From assembly GCA_026122225.1 (NCBI GenBank), contig JANEZZ010001951.1, positions 372,001 to 436,000 on the forward strand: a stretch of 64,000 nucleotides of DNA, read 5' to 3'. Positions 26,101 to 32,985 of this stretch are shown here, in pieces. The position numbers were made by a program, and so were the translations under genes. The notes under the pieces are model-generated. The model was not told the origin of the DNA. It saw nothing but the letters and a program-made list of their open reading frames with translations, and did not search any database. The stretch comes from Heloderma charlesbogerti (lineage: Eukaryota; Chordata; Lepidosauria; Squamata; Helodermatidae). Every line of letters begins with the position of its first letter. Position 1 is the stretch's first letter.

Positions 26101-29100
26101 ACTAACTCAACTCTCCTATGTGTCTTACTTCATTTTTGTGGGTTTGGAAATACATTTTCCTCCTTGTTTTTCTTTCTGCCCCCTAGCTACTACTGCCTGG
26201 GCAGGTGACCATTCTAATCAAAAGTTGGGTCAAGAACATTTCTTCACTTCCCCCATCTCAGTGAAAGATGACAAGCCCCCTTTTCCTGCCAGAACTTCTT
26301 TGCCAACACAGGTTGTTAGTGAATCTATGGAGAAGCTGAAGCAAATGAGAACAAAACTTCAACTGGTGGATTTGGCTGGCAGTGAATGTGCTGGTAAGTC
26401 AGCCTTTGGGACAAAACAGTATCATGCTTGTGAAGATGTAACCCTACCTTGGGAACTGTTTGCAATGCATTTAGTTCATTTAGCTGAGTGCATGCAGAAG
26501 GCCTGTGCAAGGTGTACAGCTCCAAGGACCACAGCAGAAATATATCAGGTCAAATAGTTAATGCCTGTCGAATGTGCTGAAGTTGGTTCCTTAAGATCCA
26601 TGTAGTGTTTATTCTCCAGAGGAAAGCTACAGAGCTCCAAGTGTGTCTCCTGGATTTTATTGACAAAGCTTCTCCCCACCCCCACCCCTCTTCAGATTTC
26701 TCTTTTAGTAAAACTTCCTGATCTCTCATTCAAATGCCTTTCGATACATTTCTTATCAAACTGAAGTAGCCAATTTGCTTTAACTACCGCCTTCCTTAAC
26801 CTTTCCTTGCATCCATTGAAGCATAGCTATCACAGTGTACTGCTTTTCCTTCAGTCCTTAAAAGCTGGTCAGAATACCAGTACCATATATTCCCTGATTG
26901 CACCCCCAGTATTGACTATTTAGTTATTTATGGAATGCTAGTGTCATATTATGCAATGAATATGAACTTGAGCACACTCCGGGAGAGAGCAGAGGACAGG
27001 AAGTACTGGCGTGCTATGGTCCATGGGGTCACGAAGAGTCGGACACGACTTAATGACTGAACAACAAGTGTCATATTGCATGACAGCTTATACCAATTTG
27101 TAGATAAGGAGGGTAGATAAGCTCCCTTGGCCTGTTCTGGATCCAAGCAGTCTTTATTTGGTCCACTAGCAAAATGCCCATCCATTGGTAGGATAGAATA
27201 GGAGAGGAGGGAGACCTGTTTGTTGCACAGAGACTCATTTGCATACAAAAGTAAGAATACCTGAGCAGAGTGTGACAACTTTGGGAACCCCCATGCATCC
27301 TTCAGACCAACCCCTTTCTGTCATGGATAGAGGGTAGATTTGGCTCTCACTGCAGCAGTGTCCCCCAAACCTTACTTTTTCCTGTGAGAAGAGATGACAG
27401 TCATTCTCTTAGCATATGAGAAAGTAAAGGGGTGTGCTCTGGGCTGCCATCCAAATAATATTAGGATGGGAGCCAACACAGAGTACACGCCTTTACTTTT
27501 TCATATGTGAAGAGAATTACTGCCCTGTTCACTGCTCCAAGAAGTAGCCACTGACAAACAGGTTTGTTCCTGTCTGCATAGTTTTGTCCGGAGCTCTGTT
27601 TCTTGGTAATGTTGGAGTGTGCCAGTACCTTGGGTACTAGCTTTTATATGGGCAAGTGAGGCCTGTAACAGAACTCTGCGGTGTGACGTGCTCTTGTTCA
27701 GTGTTTCAGCCAATCAGCCATACCTTCTTCCAGGTTACACCATCCCATTCCCGTCCCCCACTGGTTTTCTGTCCCCACCCCAAGTCAGTCAGCATTCCAT
27801 GGCCACTGAACATTTTCAGTCCTCATCACACTGTCTTGTGGGGTGGAGGCACCTCCTTAAACTTTTTTTTTCTTTTCTAAAGATTTTTGGTACTTCTGCA
27901 AACCTCAAGGTCCCCCCAATCCTGCTGATATCTCCCTGTTGTTGGTGGGTGGTGCTGTTTTTGCTATGTAAGAACAGGAACTTACAGAATGAGTTCACTA
28001 TGCCTATATCTGATATGCCTAGCCTTTGATCTGAACTTCTCTTGAGGCATGAGGGGAGAGGGAACCCTGTAGAGGAACAAGGTACTCCAGTTTGGTTTGC
28101 AGAGTGCCAAGTTGGCTTTCCATTTCCTACCTTGATGCCCAACCATGGATAGAAGGAAGATTTGTTCAGGCTATTGGTGATAGGTCTTCCTTTTTCAGTG
28201 CTAAACCACCTAGGAATGCCTGCAATTTAAGATTCTTTAAAGTGCACAAATTATTTAAAAACATCAAATATTTGACAAAATGGTCATAATTCAAGTGTGG
28301 CTTCTTCAACCTCCTTGTGAAAAACAATACCGGATCATGTAAATACTTTCCTCTTTCCTTTGGGTCCATCCCCTTGCCCCCTGGCAAACTGCTTTTCTTC
28401 TCTTCAAACACAGTCCTTTCAGAAACCTGACTATTTCCTAAAGGACAAGCTTCCTTACTAAGAAAAGCCACTCAGTCAAACATAACATTCCAGAAATAAT
28501 GTTTTGAAAACTGAACCCGTATTATGAAAGAGCCCTTTACATTGCTGCCAAGAGTTCTTTTCCCTGGTCACTGTTAACATTTTTTTAAAGAACCCTTTTA
28601 AAGATACATATTTTATTTGTTGTGTGTGTTAGACATTTTTTTAGCCAATATGCAGTTGAGCAATACTGCATATTTCCATTGTTCACTGAGGGCAAACTTT
28701 TGATGGTCTGTTCTTCTGAAAGACCAGTTCTCCATGTGGTACCACTCAGTATCTTTAATGAGCTGCAATGATTAACATTAATTTATTTTGGCTAACATTT
28801 TACATATTAAATAGGTTAACACTGCAATACTAAGCATGTTTACTGAGAATTAATCCAACTGTGTTCAGTGCAGTCACTCCCAAATAAGCGTGCAGCCTAA
28901 ATTCTGCTCTTGATTAGGATTACATAAACTTCAGAAGGACTTCACTGGAGACAATGAAATGTTTAAAAACATACATCTATTCATCTAAACCCGAGAGCAG
29001 TCTTCAACACATCATTTTCTTAAAGCAGAGGCATTCAGAAAACATCCTAATTCTCATGTTGCTTTTTGCTGGGGGTAAAATCACTTTTACCACATCAGTT

Positions 29101-31426
29101 TTCCCAGGTTGAATATTTCATCTGAATCCATCGTGAAATTGTAGGATTGTATGAATGTCACGCTGGAGTTATATTAGTTGTCAGTGGGTTTCCCTCATGT
29201 GGTAAATGCCAAACCTCATAATGTGCATTCAAATGAAATGACGTTGACATGGTCAAGCTGCACCGCATGGATACCTCCCTATCCCTATCCCCTCAGTGCT
29301 GGAGAGGTTGTGGAGATGTAGGAACACTGTTCCATATGTGGTGGGGTTGCCCCGTAGTTCAGAACTTCTGGGCTGTCGTTTTTGGAACTATATTGGATAT
29401 AGTTGCATGTCTTATTGTCTCCGATCCCCTCCTAGCACTCCTATCCATGGTGGATAATATACAGGGTAATTTACCACATGGCGAGGTAATCGTATTTTTG
29501 TTAATGTCTGCACTTTTGGAAGTTGCATGGCACTGGAAAGCAAGTTCTGAATGTTTGATACAGAGCTGGTTCACCAAAATATAGAAACTTGCACTTTCAG
29601 AAGGATTAACTCGTCACAGTAGAGTGGTACGAGGCACTGCAAAATATGACCAATCCATGGAAATCTGGTTTCCATTTCTCACTTTCATAAATAAAGGAAC
29701 AGTGGACCATAAACGTCTGACAGCCCAAATAAGCTTTTTGTTTAGTGCCAAATCTGTATTATGTAACTATGTACTTCTTCTATCGTATGAACTGGACAAT
29801 CATGCAACAGACTAGGAAGTGACACTAAAAGTGATTCTCCACTTTCAGATTGCATGGAATTTATAGCAAGAGTTGAGCTGCTGCTTCATTTTCATGTAAA
29901 GCCAGAAAATTTAAGACTGTTCCATGACACAGGGTCAGTAGACCATGTCCATCTTTTTGTTGTGAGGATAAAATGGAGAGGAGGAGGACCATGTAAGCCA
30001 CATGGGGTTCCCTGCAAGAAGAAAATAAGGCGAGATATAAATGTAATAATAAATAAATACAAATTAAGCAGACAAAAATGTTGCCTTGAACTGAATGTGC
30101 TATCTTGTTCCCTATTGTATATTCAGGTGCTGCACTGTTGAAGAACTTTGCTTATTCTTACTGATGGGTTTTCTTCTACTATGCTAGGTATGTCTGGTGT
30201 GACTGGATCAGTCCTGAGAGAGACCTCCTTCATTAATCGCAGCTTGTCTGCTCTAGCAGATGTACTTGGAGCCATATCAGAACAGCGCTCTCATGTTCCA
30301 TATCGAAACAGCAAACTTACGCATTTACTTCAGGACTCCATTGGTGATTATAGCTTGCTATAGTAACACTGGGTTGAAATTCCTACTTTTAATCATTCCT
30401 CAAGTTTTTAAAAAATGTAGAATTGTTTAAAAAGTTCCCCTGTGTGTGGTATTTCCACATTGCTCTTAAAATCTATAGCTAATATGAAATGGTGACTGAT
30501 GATATTAACAGGGTGCATGTTAGGAGTCATAAGCCTTTTTTCTTTCAAAATATACATAGGATTGTGCCCTTTATGTTTCTGAAGGTGTGTCTTCTCAGCC
30601 TTGATGCTGGACAATGTGATGCTATAGTTCTGTGTAGATGTGGTAGACGTATAGGTACAGCCCATAGAAAAGCTATCCTATGCACCCCACTGAAGTGAAT
30701 GGAAGCTCTGCAAGAACACAGTACTGGCCATTGTGAGAACTGGGAATGGAAATTATGAATAAATATAGACTATGAAGTGGTCTGCACAATCAAGCAATGT
30801 AAAGTTCCCCTTCCTTTAAAATGTGATTATCAGGAAATCTGATAATCATGCTTTTAATATGGACTTGTAGTGTAGCCTTGGGTATGTTCCTTGAAGAAAA
30901 GGAGGTATTTATTGCCTTGCCTTTAAGCTGCCACCCCTACCACCACCACCGCTTTTTTGAAACCAGTGCTATTTTTAAAAAAACAACACCACAACCCTGC
31001 CACTTCAGTTAGGCTTAAAGCTTCCACCACTAGTTCTCACTAGTCCTTTAATCTTAGCACTCTTTAGACATACATGAGTGCTTTTTTCTTTTTTTTTCTT
31101 TTTAGACCTTTGGCTTGATTTGGACATTTACATTTCAGTTATGTTCAAATCTGATTTTGGGGCCAACTGACAAGGTTCTGTTCCTGACTTTGGGCAATTC
31201 AGCCTGTTAGCATTTTGCAATTTATTGAAAAGTCTGTGAAAATGTATGTCTTGTTCATTTTTCTTTAGGGGGTGATGCAAAGTTGCTGCTGGTGTTGTGT
31301 GTCTCCCCCAGTCAAAAGTACATCACAGAGTCACTGCAAACCCTGGGATTTGGGTCTCGTGCACAGCAAGTTCAGAGAGGGCAAGCCAAGAAAAGAAATC
31401 AACTGCTGCTGAGCAGATCCAAATAA
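5130..31426 (+). CDS. KIF25: KIF25-like kinesin-14 motor gene (eight exons, 5' end missing)
   Basis: Exons 5130-5197, 11116-11190, 17521-17670, 20509-20685, 24851-25005, 26187-26393, 30188-30343 and 31269-31426 join in one frame to 1146 nt, that is 381 residues and TAA. All introns are GT-AG (about 0.9 to 6.3 kb). In the joined product the P-loop GQTGSGKT is at residues 57-64, the switch I core SSRSH at 187-191 and switch II DLAGSE at 270-275, followed by the conserved block ending [16 protein letters not shown]. Known of the family: kinesin-14s are microtubule-dependent ATPases, usually minus-end directed; human KIF25 is reported to restrain premature centrosome separation. KIF25 is preferred over KIFC1-3 because of the stretch [17 protein letters not shown], the insert before switch II, the very short C-terminal tail and the FRMD1 neighbour. 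No stalk or start codon is visible, so at least one 5' exon is missing or unrecognised. Nothing is broken in the exons seen. Confidence 0.9.
5451..5767. mobile_element. hAT-type MITE in KIF25 intron 1
   Basis: Begins CAGGGGAACCTC and ends GTTCTTCGCCCCTG, inverted termini. It is flanked by ACTTAGAG (5443-5450) and ACCTAGAG (5768-5775), a 7/8 match to an 8-bp target-site duplication. No transposase frame. Confidence 0.8.
5837..5882. repeat. perfect 16-bp hairpin
   Basis: CCATGGAGAAACATCT and its exact reverse complement flank a 14-base loop. No larger repeat is evident around it. Confidence 0.85.
5883..6920. other. intron 1, nothing recognised
   Basis: AT-rich intronic DNA with A and T runs; no coding or repeat family identified. 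Confidence 0.5.
6925..7195 (-). mobile_element. L2-like LINE 3' end
   Basis: Reads on the - strand as an L2 3' end: AAGCCACTTAATATATTAAA, AAGCAGTTTACATTAAAAT and a downstream block GTGTGTTTTCAAGAGGCATT, the complement of L2 3'-region motifs. Confidence 0.6.
7200..9005. other. intron 1, nothing recognised
   Basis: About 1.8 kb with no recognised repeat family or exon. The open frames present show no coding motifs. Confidence 0.45.
9011..9222. mobile_element. AACAACCC-type foldback element
   Basis: Outer ends CTGATTCAGATGACACCATA and (reverse) GGGCCAGTTCACATGACATC pair imperfectly, and the interior carries AACAACCC and CCCACAGTGGG. Same family as 22699-23127. Confidence 0.6.
9455..10405 (+). 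mobile_element. L2 LINE 3' fragment, interrupted by a MITE
   Basis: The GGGGTTGCACTCCTCC block equals the one in the L2 copy at 46330-47416. Downstream come degenerate reverse-transcriptase C-terminal motifs (N-R-A-T-R-L-L-T-G) and the 3' signature CAGCCCAGAGAACTTTATGT. Stops and frameshifts show it is dead. It is split by 9500-9634. Confidence 0.75.
9500..9634. mobile_element. hAT-type MITE nested in L2
   Basis: Begins CAGGGTGGGCAACTTGTGG and ends ACAAGTTGGCTACCCCTG. Flanks TCCTAAAG and ATATAAAG match at 5 of 8 positions. The L2 sequence continues on both sides, which shows the order of insertion. Confidence 0.78.
10406..11115. other. intron 1, no clear feature
   Basis: Contains copies of CATGGTTACAGTTGG / CCATAGTTAGG near 10480-10560 that may be a decayed MITE; otherwise unrecognised up to exon B. 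Confidence 0.4.
11116..11190 (+). CDS. KIF25: KIF25 exon B
   Basis: A 75-nt exon bounded by CATTACAG and GTGAGT. It encodes [20 protein letters not shown] followed by SLLDG, the usual kinesin-14 segment before the P-loop (family pattern V-Y-x-x-x-x-S-Q-x-x-V-F). The first base completes Arg with exon A and the last two bases GG form Gly with the next exon. Confidence 0.9.
11191..12685. other. intron 2, first part; one tandem duplication
   Basis: No exon recognised. The one clear structure is the 42-bp tandem repeat at 11758-11841. Confidence 0.5.
11758..11841 (+). repeat. tandem duplication, two 42-bp units
   Basis: Units 11758-11799 and 11800-11841 share GAGCTCCCT and TGCTTTTGATCAGCCTTTCT and differ at 4 of 42 positions, so it is an old local duplication. 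Confidence 0.9.
12690..14987 (+). mobile_element. CR1 LINE (degenerate), 5' part
   Basis: Frameshifted pieces encode CR1 motifs: the end of the endonuclease domain (S-D-H-G), then the RT entry block with [16 protein letters not shown] and [16 protein letters not shown], the palm segment with a D-L-D-F-Q-K-A-F-like stretch and FADDTKLF, and C-terminal R-P-R-L-E-Y-C-V. Many stops make it a dead copy truncated at the 5' end. Its 3' end resumes at 16207 after another CR1 inserted in it. Confidence 0.85.
14988..16200 (-). mobile_element. CR1 LINE (antisense) inserted in the older CR1
   Basis: On the - strand it encodes RT pieces ([20 protein letters not shown], then SADDTKLGG) and [11 protein letters not shown], and ends in the CR1 3' signature near CTATGCTATGATCCTAT. 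It is 5' truncated. GGGTTC lies on both sides (14982-14987 and 16201-16206), a 6-bp target-site duplication, and the interrupted CR1 3' end continues exactly after it. Confidence 0.85.
16207..16292 (+). mobile_element. CR1 LINE 3' tail (rest of 12690-14987)
   Basis: TTGGCCACTGTGTGAACAGA, then GACTAGATGGACCCTTGG and CTCTTCTTAC, the 3' tail of the CR1 subfamily also seen at 51795-52030 and 40440-40860. Confidence 0.8.
16293..17520. other. intron 2, last part; LINE tail and MITE remnants
   Basis: 16480-16620 has AGATTGTAAGCCTTTGGACA and GGGACTGTCTTG, an old L2/CR1-type 3' block. 16619-16716 has inverted ends GGTTTGCCAGGTGG / CCACCCCTGGCAACC, a likely MITE. A TG run then G run lies at 16849-16876. 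Nothing else is recognised before exon C. Confidence 0.45.
17521..17670 (+). CDS. KIF25: KIF25 exon C (ATP-binding P-loop)
   Basis: A 150-nt exon after TTGTTTGCAG and before GTATTG. It encodes [20 protein letters not shown], an intact Walker A / P-loop (GQTGSGKT) that binds the ATP phosphates, then an acidic loop and [12 protein letters not shown], the helix that follows the nucleotide pocket. Lys63 and Thr64 of the joined product are the expected phosphate and Mg ligands. This is the most diagnostic exon of the gene. Confidence 0.95.
17690..17985 (-). mobile_element. L2-like LINE 3' end in intron 3
   Basis: On the - strand it reads [10 protein letters not shown] and S-F-R-Q-x-V-K-S-F-F-L, which correspond to the W-N-x-L-P-x-E ... 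F-R-x-x-L-K-x-x-L-F end of L2-type reverse transcriptases. Frameshifted. Confidence 0.65.
17990..19000. other. intron 3, weak inverted structure only
   Basis: 18610-18830 contains several inverted copies of GTTGTGCAAG and TTGCACAAC-like words, possibly a decayed foldback element. Otherwise nothing recognised. Confidence 0.4.
19003..19438. mobile_element. GC-rich MITE with CAATCCTATGG ends
   Basis: Ends GGGTGCAATCCTATGG and (reverse) GGGGGAGCAATCCTATGG are inverted. The interior is much richer in GC and CpG than its surroundings. The ends resemble those of 31893-31990 and 55270-55375. Confidence 0.6.
19510..19695 (-). repeat. MIR-like SINE, degenerate
   Basis: On the - strand the tail ATTATTTATTAAAATTATTT side and core-like CTACTTAATGTGGCTGG / GACGGTGACTTCCC fit MIR order. 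Weak match. Confidence 0.4.
19696..20508. other. end of intron 3, nothing recognised
   Basis: No repeat family identified. A C run then T run (20487-20505) forms the pyrimidine tract of the exon D acceptor. Confidence 0.5.
20509..20685 (+). CDS. KIF25: KIF25 exon D
   Basis: A 177-nt exon after a long pyrimidine tract and TTTTTCAG, before GTAAGT. It reads through [20 protein letters not shown], the kinesin beta strand and loop with the near-universal E-V/I-Y-N-E/N-x-x-x-D-L-L pattern. The rest ([18 protein letters not shown]) corresponds to a charged hairpin of the motor. Phases match the flanking exons exactly. Confidence 0.93.
20686..22695. other. intron 4, first half, nothing recognised
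   Basis: Only a short CCCACC/CACA low-complexity patch near 20886-20912 and a GTT run near 21052 were seen. Confidence 0.45.
22699..23127. mobile_element. full-length AACAACCC foldback element
   Basis: About 430 bases palindromic over their whole length around 22905. Outer ends are CCAGTTTGCACATAAC and (reverse) CCTGGTTCACACATAAC. Paired interior blocks include CCAAACCCAGTACTCTGGG and its counterpart near 22950, and TCCACTTTGCATC with GATGCAAAGTGGA. No coding capacity. Best-preserved copy of the family in the window. Confidence 0.8.
23245..23775 (-). mobile_element. CR1 LINE 3' end
   Basis: Complement of the CR1 3' region: ATAAAGTTGGAAGGG, AATGGCTGCCCAGCC, CTATCATGTCTCCCCTTAAT and ACTCAGATGGGACCTGACCA, in the same order as in 14988-15560. 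Confidence 0.8.
23776..24582. other. intron 4, nothing recognised
   Basis: No repeat family or exon identified. Confidence 0.45.
24583..24713. mobile_element. hAT-type MITE
   Basis: Begins CAGGGATGGGGAATC; the reverse of its end is CAGAAGTGGGAGATT. Flanks CTCTGGAT (24575-24582) and CTCTAGGT (24714-24721) match at 6 of 8 positions. It ends 137 bases before KIF25 exon E. Confidence 0.7.
24851..25005 (+). CDS. KIF25: KIF25 exon E (switch I)
   Basis: A 155-nt exon after TTTTTGTAAG and before GTAAGT. It encodes a helix ([16 protein letters not shown]) and the switch I core SSRSH, which senses the ATP gamma-phosphate. In most kinesins SSRSH is preceded by N-x-x; here the Asn position is His184 (HAHSSRSH). 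My memory of human KIF25 is that it also has His there, so this looks like a KIF25 trait rather than damage. Confidence 0.93.
25310..25720 (-). mobile_element. L2-like LINE 3' end in intron 5
   Basis: TTATTAAATGTATACCCCAT, an A-rich block with ACAAAAACAGAACTA, and AGGGAATTTCATAGAAGCAG, in the same order as the L2-like copy at 31995-32295. Confidence 0.55.
25721..26186. other. end of intron 5, nothing recognised
   Basis: An open frame at 25837-26100 has no coding motif and is not in frame with the gene. Its middle resembles TA-rich MITE DNA but no family is assigned. Confidence 0.4.
26187..26393 (+). CDS. KIF25: KIF25 exon F (insert loop and switch II)
   Basis: A 207-nt exon after CCCCCTAG and before GTAAGT. 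The first two thirds are a polar, low-conservation stretch of about 55 residues with no counterpart in ordinary kinesins. The end, [16 protein letters not shown], carries switch II DLAGSE (residues 270-275), which couples the nucleotide state to the microtubule site. The open frame continues past the donor to 26557, but that extension is intronic. Confidence 0.9.
26951..27067 (+). mobile_element. BovB (RTE) 3' end or BovB-tailed SINE with 10-bp TSD
   Basis: Carries the BovB 3' block (CCATGGGGTCACGAAGAGTC, GACACGACTTAATGACTGAA, then ACAACAA). GTGTCATATT is present exactly on both sides (26941-26950 and 27068-27077). The body is 5' truncated to 117 bases. Confidence 0.85.
27078..29235. other. 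intron 6, mostly unrecognised
   Basis: Besides the foldback at 27402-27524 and a MITE-like block at about 28825-28905 (AAGCATGTTTACTGAGAATT), no family is identified. Open frames here carry no known motif. Confidence 0.45.
27402..27524. mobile_element. short foldback element
   Basis: The left half GAGAAAGTAAAGGGGTGTGC pairs with GTACACGCCTTTACTTTTTC on the right, and GGCTGCCATCC with GGATGGGAGCC, around the centre AAATAATATTA. Confidence 0.7.
29240..29715 (+). mobile_element. L1-like LINE 3' fragment
   Basis: An open frame of 111 codons reads C-W-R-G-C-G, then [15 protein letters not shown], the Cys-His region and W-x-C-P-x-x-x-x-F-W motif at the C-terminus of L1-type reverse transcriptases. 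A downstream frame has W-F-P-F-L, the usual last motif. Only the 3' end remains. Confidence 0.72.
29930..30062 (+). repeat. MIR-like SINE 3' half
   Basis: TTGTGAGGATAAAATGGAG, a GGAGGAGG block and GGCGAGATATAAATGTAATA followed by ATAAATAAATA, the 3' end of the SINE at 2860-3105. It lies 125 bases before KIF25 exon G. Confidence 0.65.
30188..30343 (+). CDS. KIF25: KIF25 exon G (microtubule-binding helix region)
   Basis: A 156-nt exon after TATGCTAG and before GTGATT. It encodes [20 protein letters not shown] and then [20 protein letters not shown] up to [10 protein letters not shown], the switch II helix and the [14 protein letters not shown] motif found in almost all kinesins. Microtubule contacts lie here. 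Confidence 0.95.
30344..31268. other. intron 7, one MITE half
   Basis: 30540-30585 has CATAGGATTGTGCCCTTTAT, like the end of the 31893 family. 30826-30848 is a 9-bp perfect hairpin (GATTATCAG). Otherwise nothing recognised. Confidence 0.45.
31269..31426 (+). CDS. KIF25: KIF25 last coding exon
   Basis: A 158-nt exon after TTTCTTTAG. It encodes [20 protein letters not shown], the terminal motor strand, then [14 protein letters not shown] and a basic tail of about 15 residues before TAA at 31424-31426. Ending shortly after the motor core with no C-terminal stalk is expected for kinesin-14s, whose stalk, when present, lies N-terminal to the motor. Confidence 0.93.
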
Positions 31427-31444
31427 CACATAAGACTCCTGTGG

Positions 31445-31450
31445 ATTAAA
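31445..31450 (+). terminator. possible KIF25 poly(A) signal (ATTAAA)
   Basis: ATTAAA starts 18 bases after the stop codon and is followed about 35 bases later by a GT-rich tract. AATAAA hexamers also occur at 32014, 32537 and 32755, but the first is inside an L2-like repeat. The sequence cannot decide between them. Confidence 0.2.
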
Positions 31451-31892
31451 GCATTATTGATGAGTTCCTCAGACTGAAATGTATCTTGTTGTCATAAAAA
31501 TGTAAACTGCCAGTTAAAATAAGCACTCCTCAATGCGGCATTGGCAAGCCAGAAACATGCTAAGCAATATCTTTGTTCCAAGAATAATGACATATATTAA
31601 CAAAGAGCATGTCCATTTATGACAAAGGATCATATCAATTATTTCTTTTAGGAAGAGCAGTGGGATGATAGTGTTTTAGGAGACCACTCTTGGGACTAGG
31701 AAAACAAGAGCAGAACCCCCCAAATCCAAAGCTCAGTTATGTAATTCTAATAACTAACAAAACTGAGCAACAGAAGTGTGCCAGACACAATGGTGCAGAG
31801 TGGTGGCATACTGTATGTTTGAAAGGCATACATTTCAGACACTGTGTATTATGTGGTCATGGTACACAAGTGCAGAAATTGTTTTATGACTT

Positions 31893-31990
31893 AGGGTGCA
31901 ATCCTATGTATGTTTAGACAGAAAAAATTCCCAGTATTTGGAGTTGTAGGACTTTTTTCTGTCTAAACATGCATAGGACTGTACCCTTAG
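31893..31990. mobile_element. MITE, TTAGGGTGCAATCCTATG type
   Basis: Starts TTAGGGTGCAATCCTATG and its reversed end is TAAGGGTACAGTCCTATGC. The arms TGTTTAGACAGAAAAAA and TTTTTTCTGTCTAAACA pair. Related copies lie at 37553-37608 (one arm) and 55270-55375. Confidence 0.75.
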
Positions 31991-31994
31991 TTAA

Positions 31995-32295
31995 TGTTTG
32001 TTTACTGCCCTTCAATAAAATGGTTCCCAGGGTGATTAATAACAAGATAAATAAAAATAAAACAATATATAATAAAAACAGCCAATAAAAAACAGACCAG
32101 CAATTAAAAGTAGCAGATTAGAGCTATTAAAGCTCAGAGCTTAAAAGGTGTGGGAGAATGAGAAAGTCTTCACCTGGTGCCCAAACCATAGCAACGGAGG
32201 TCATAGGCAATCCTATTTGGAAAGAGAATTCCATAAGCAAGGTGCCACCCGATAAATTGTTAAATAGTTACCAAGGGTGCAAAACAACATCCAGA
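31995..32295 (-). mobile_element. L2-like LINE 3' end
   Basis: TTTACTGCCCTTCAATAAAA, GGGTGATTAATAACAAGATA, an A-rich block and CTTCACCTGGTGCCCAAA, the complement of an L2 3' region. It lies about 570 bases past the KIF25 stop. Confidence 0.6.
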
Positions 32296-32334
32296 AATTA
32301 TTTTTCTTCTTTAAGCAAGCTTCTAGCCCTTGAG

Positions 32335-32432
32335 TCTTCAATCCTGTGAATACTTACTTGGAAGTAAGTCACTCTGAATAAAGTGAGACTTACATCTGAG
32401 TAAACACGTGGAGGATTGGACTGCACCATAGG
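32335..32432. mobile_element. short hAT-like MITE (AAGTAAGT type)
   Basis: TTCAATCCTGTGAATACTTA, ACTTGGAAGTAAGTC and the mirrored GACTTACATCTGAGTAAACA. Same family as 42637-42733, 48535-48612 and 49150-49242. Confidence 0.6.
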
Positions 32433-32794
32433 CGAATGTTTCCTGATAAAGTCTCAGAAGAAGGATTTCCCCAGGTCAGGGGACCAGTTTTCAGAAGCCA
32501 ACAAAGCATTTTGTACCTTCCGTGACTATCAAGCAGAATAAATTGTGCAAATTAAGCCAGTAGATGAAATTGTATTTGCATAATTTGTACATGTTGCAGA
32601 ATTTAGTTTTTCTTGATTCTGAATTTTGAGCTGGGGATTTTCTTACAGTACAGAACACATACAACCTTGGTCTACAATCAGTGTTTCCCCAAGTGGAGGT
32701 GGATCCTACCTGCAACACACCCGAGGGGCACAAACTATTTTATGTTTTATTTGCAATAAACCTAGAAATAGTCAAGATCCAGCATTTACCAAAG

Positions 32795-32985
32795 TGCCAG
32801 AGCAATCAGATAATGGAACCAGCTGCCTAGGGAGGTGGTGGGCTCTCCATCACTGGAGGTATTCAAACAGAGGTTGGACAGCCATCTGTCAGGGATGCTT
32901 TAAACTGAATTCCTGCACTTGGCATGGGGTTGGACTCAGTGACCTAAATGGCCCCTTCCAGTTCTGTGATTCTTTGAATTGTGAC
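32795..32985 (+). mobile_element. CR1 LINE 3' end
   Basis: GGAACCAGCTGCCTAGGGAG, CATCACTGGAGGTATTCAA, GGACAGCCATCTGTCAGGGA and the tail TCTGTGATTCTTTGA match CR1 3' ends. Confidence 0.8.

Noticed and set aside
26394..26557. Longer exon F reading through to 26557
   Set aside because: A consensus donor at 26394 joins in frame to the conserved GMSGVTG exon; the extension has no kinesin similarity.
29240..29584. Cys/His-rich 111-codon frame as a zinc-binding host exon
   Set aside because: The C-W-R-G-C-G ... H-M-W-W-x-C-P pattern is the C-terminus of L1-type reverse transcriptase.
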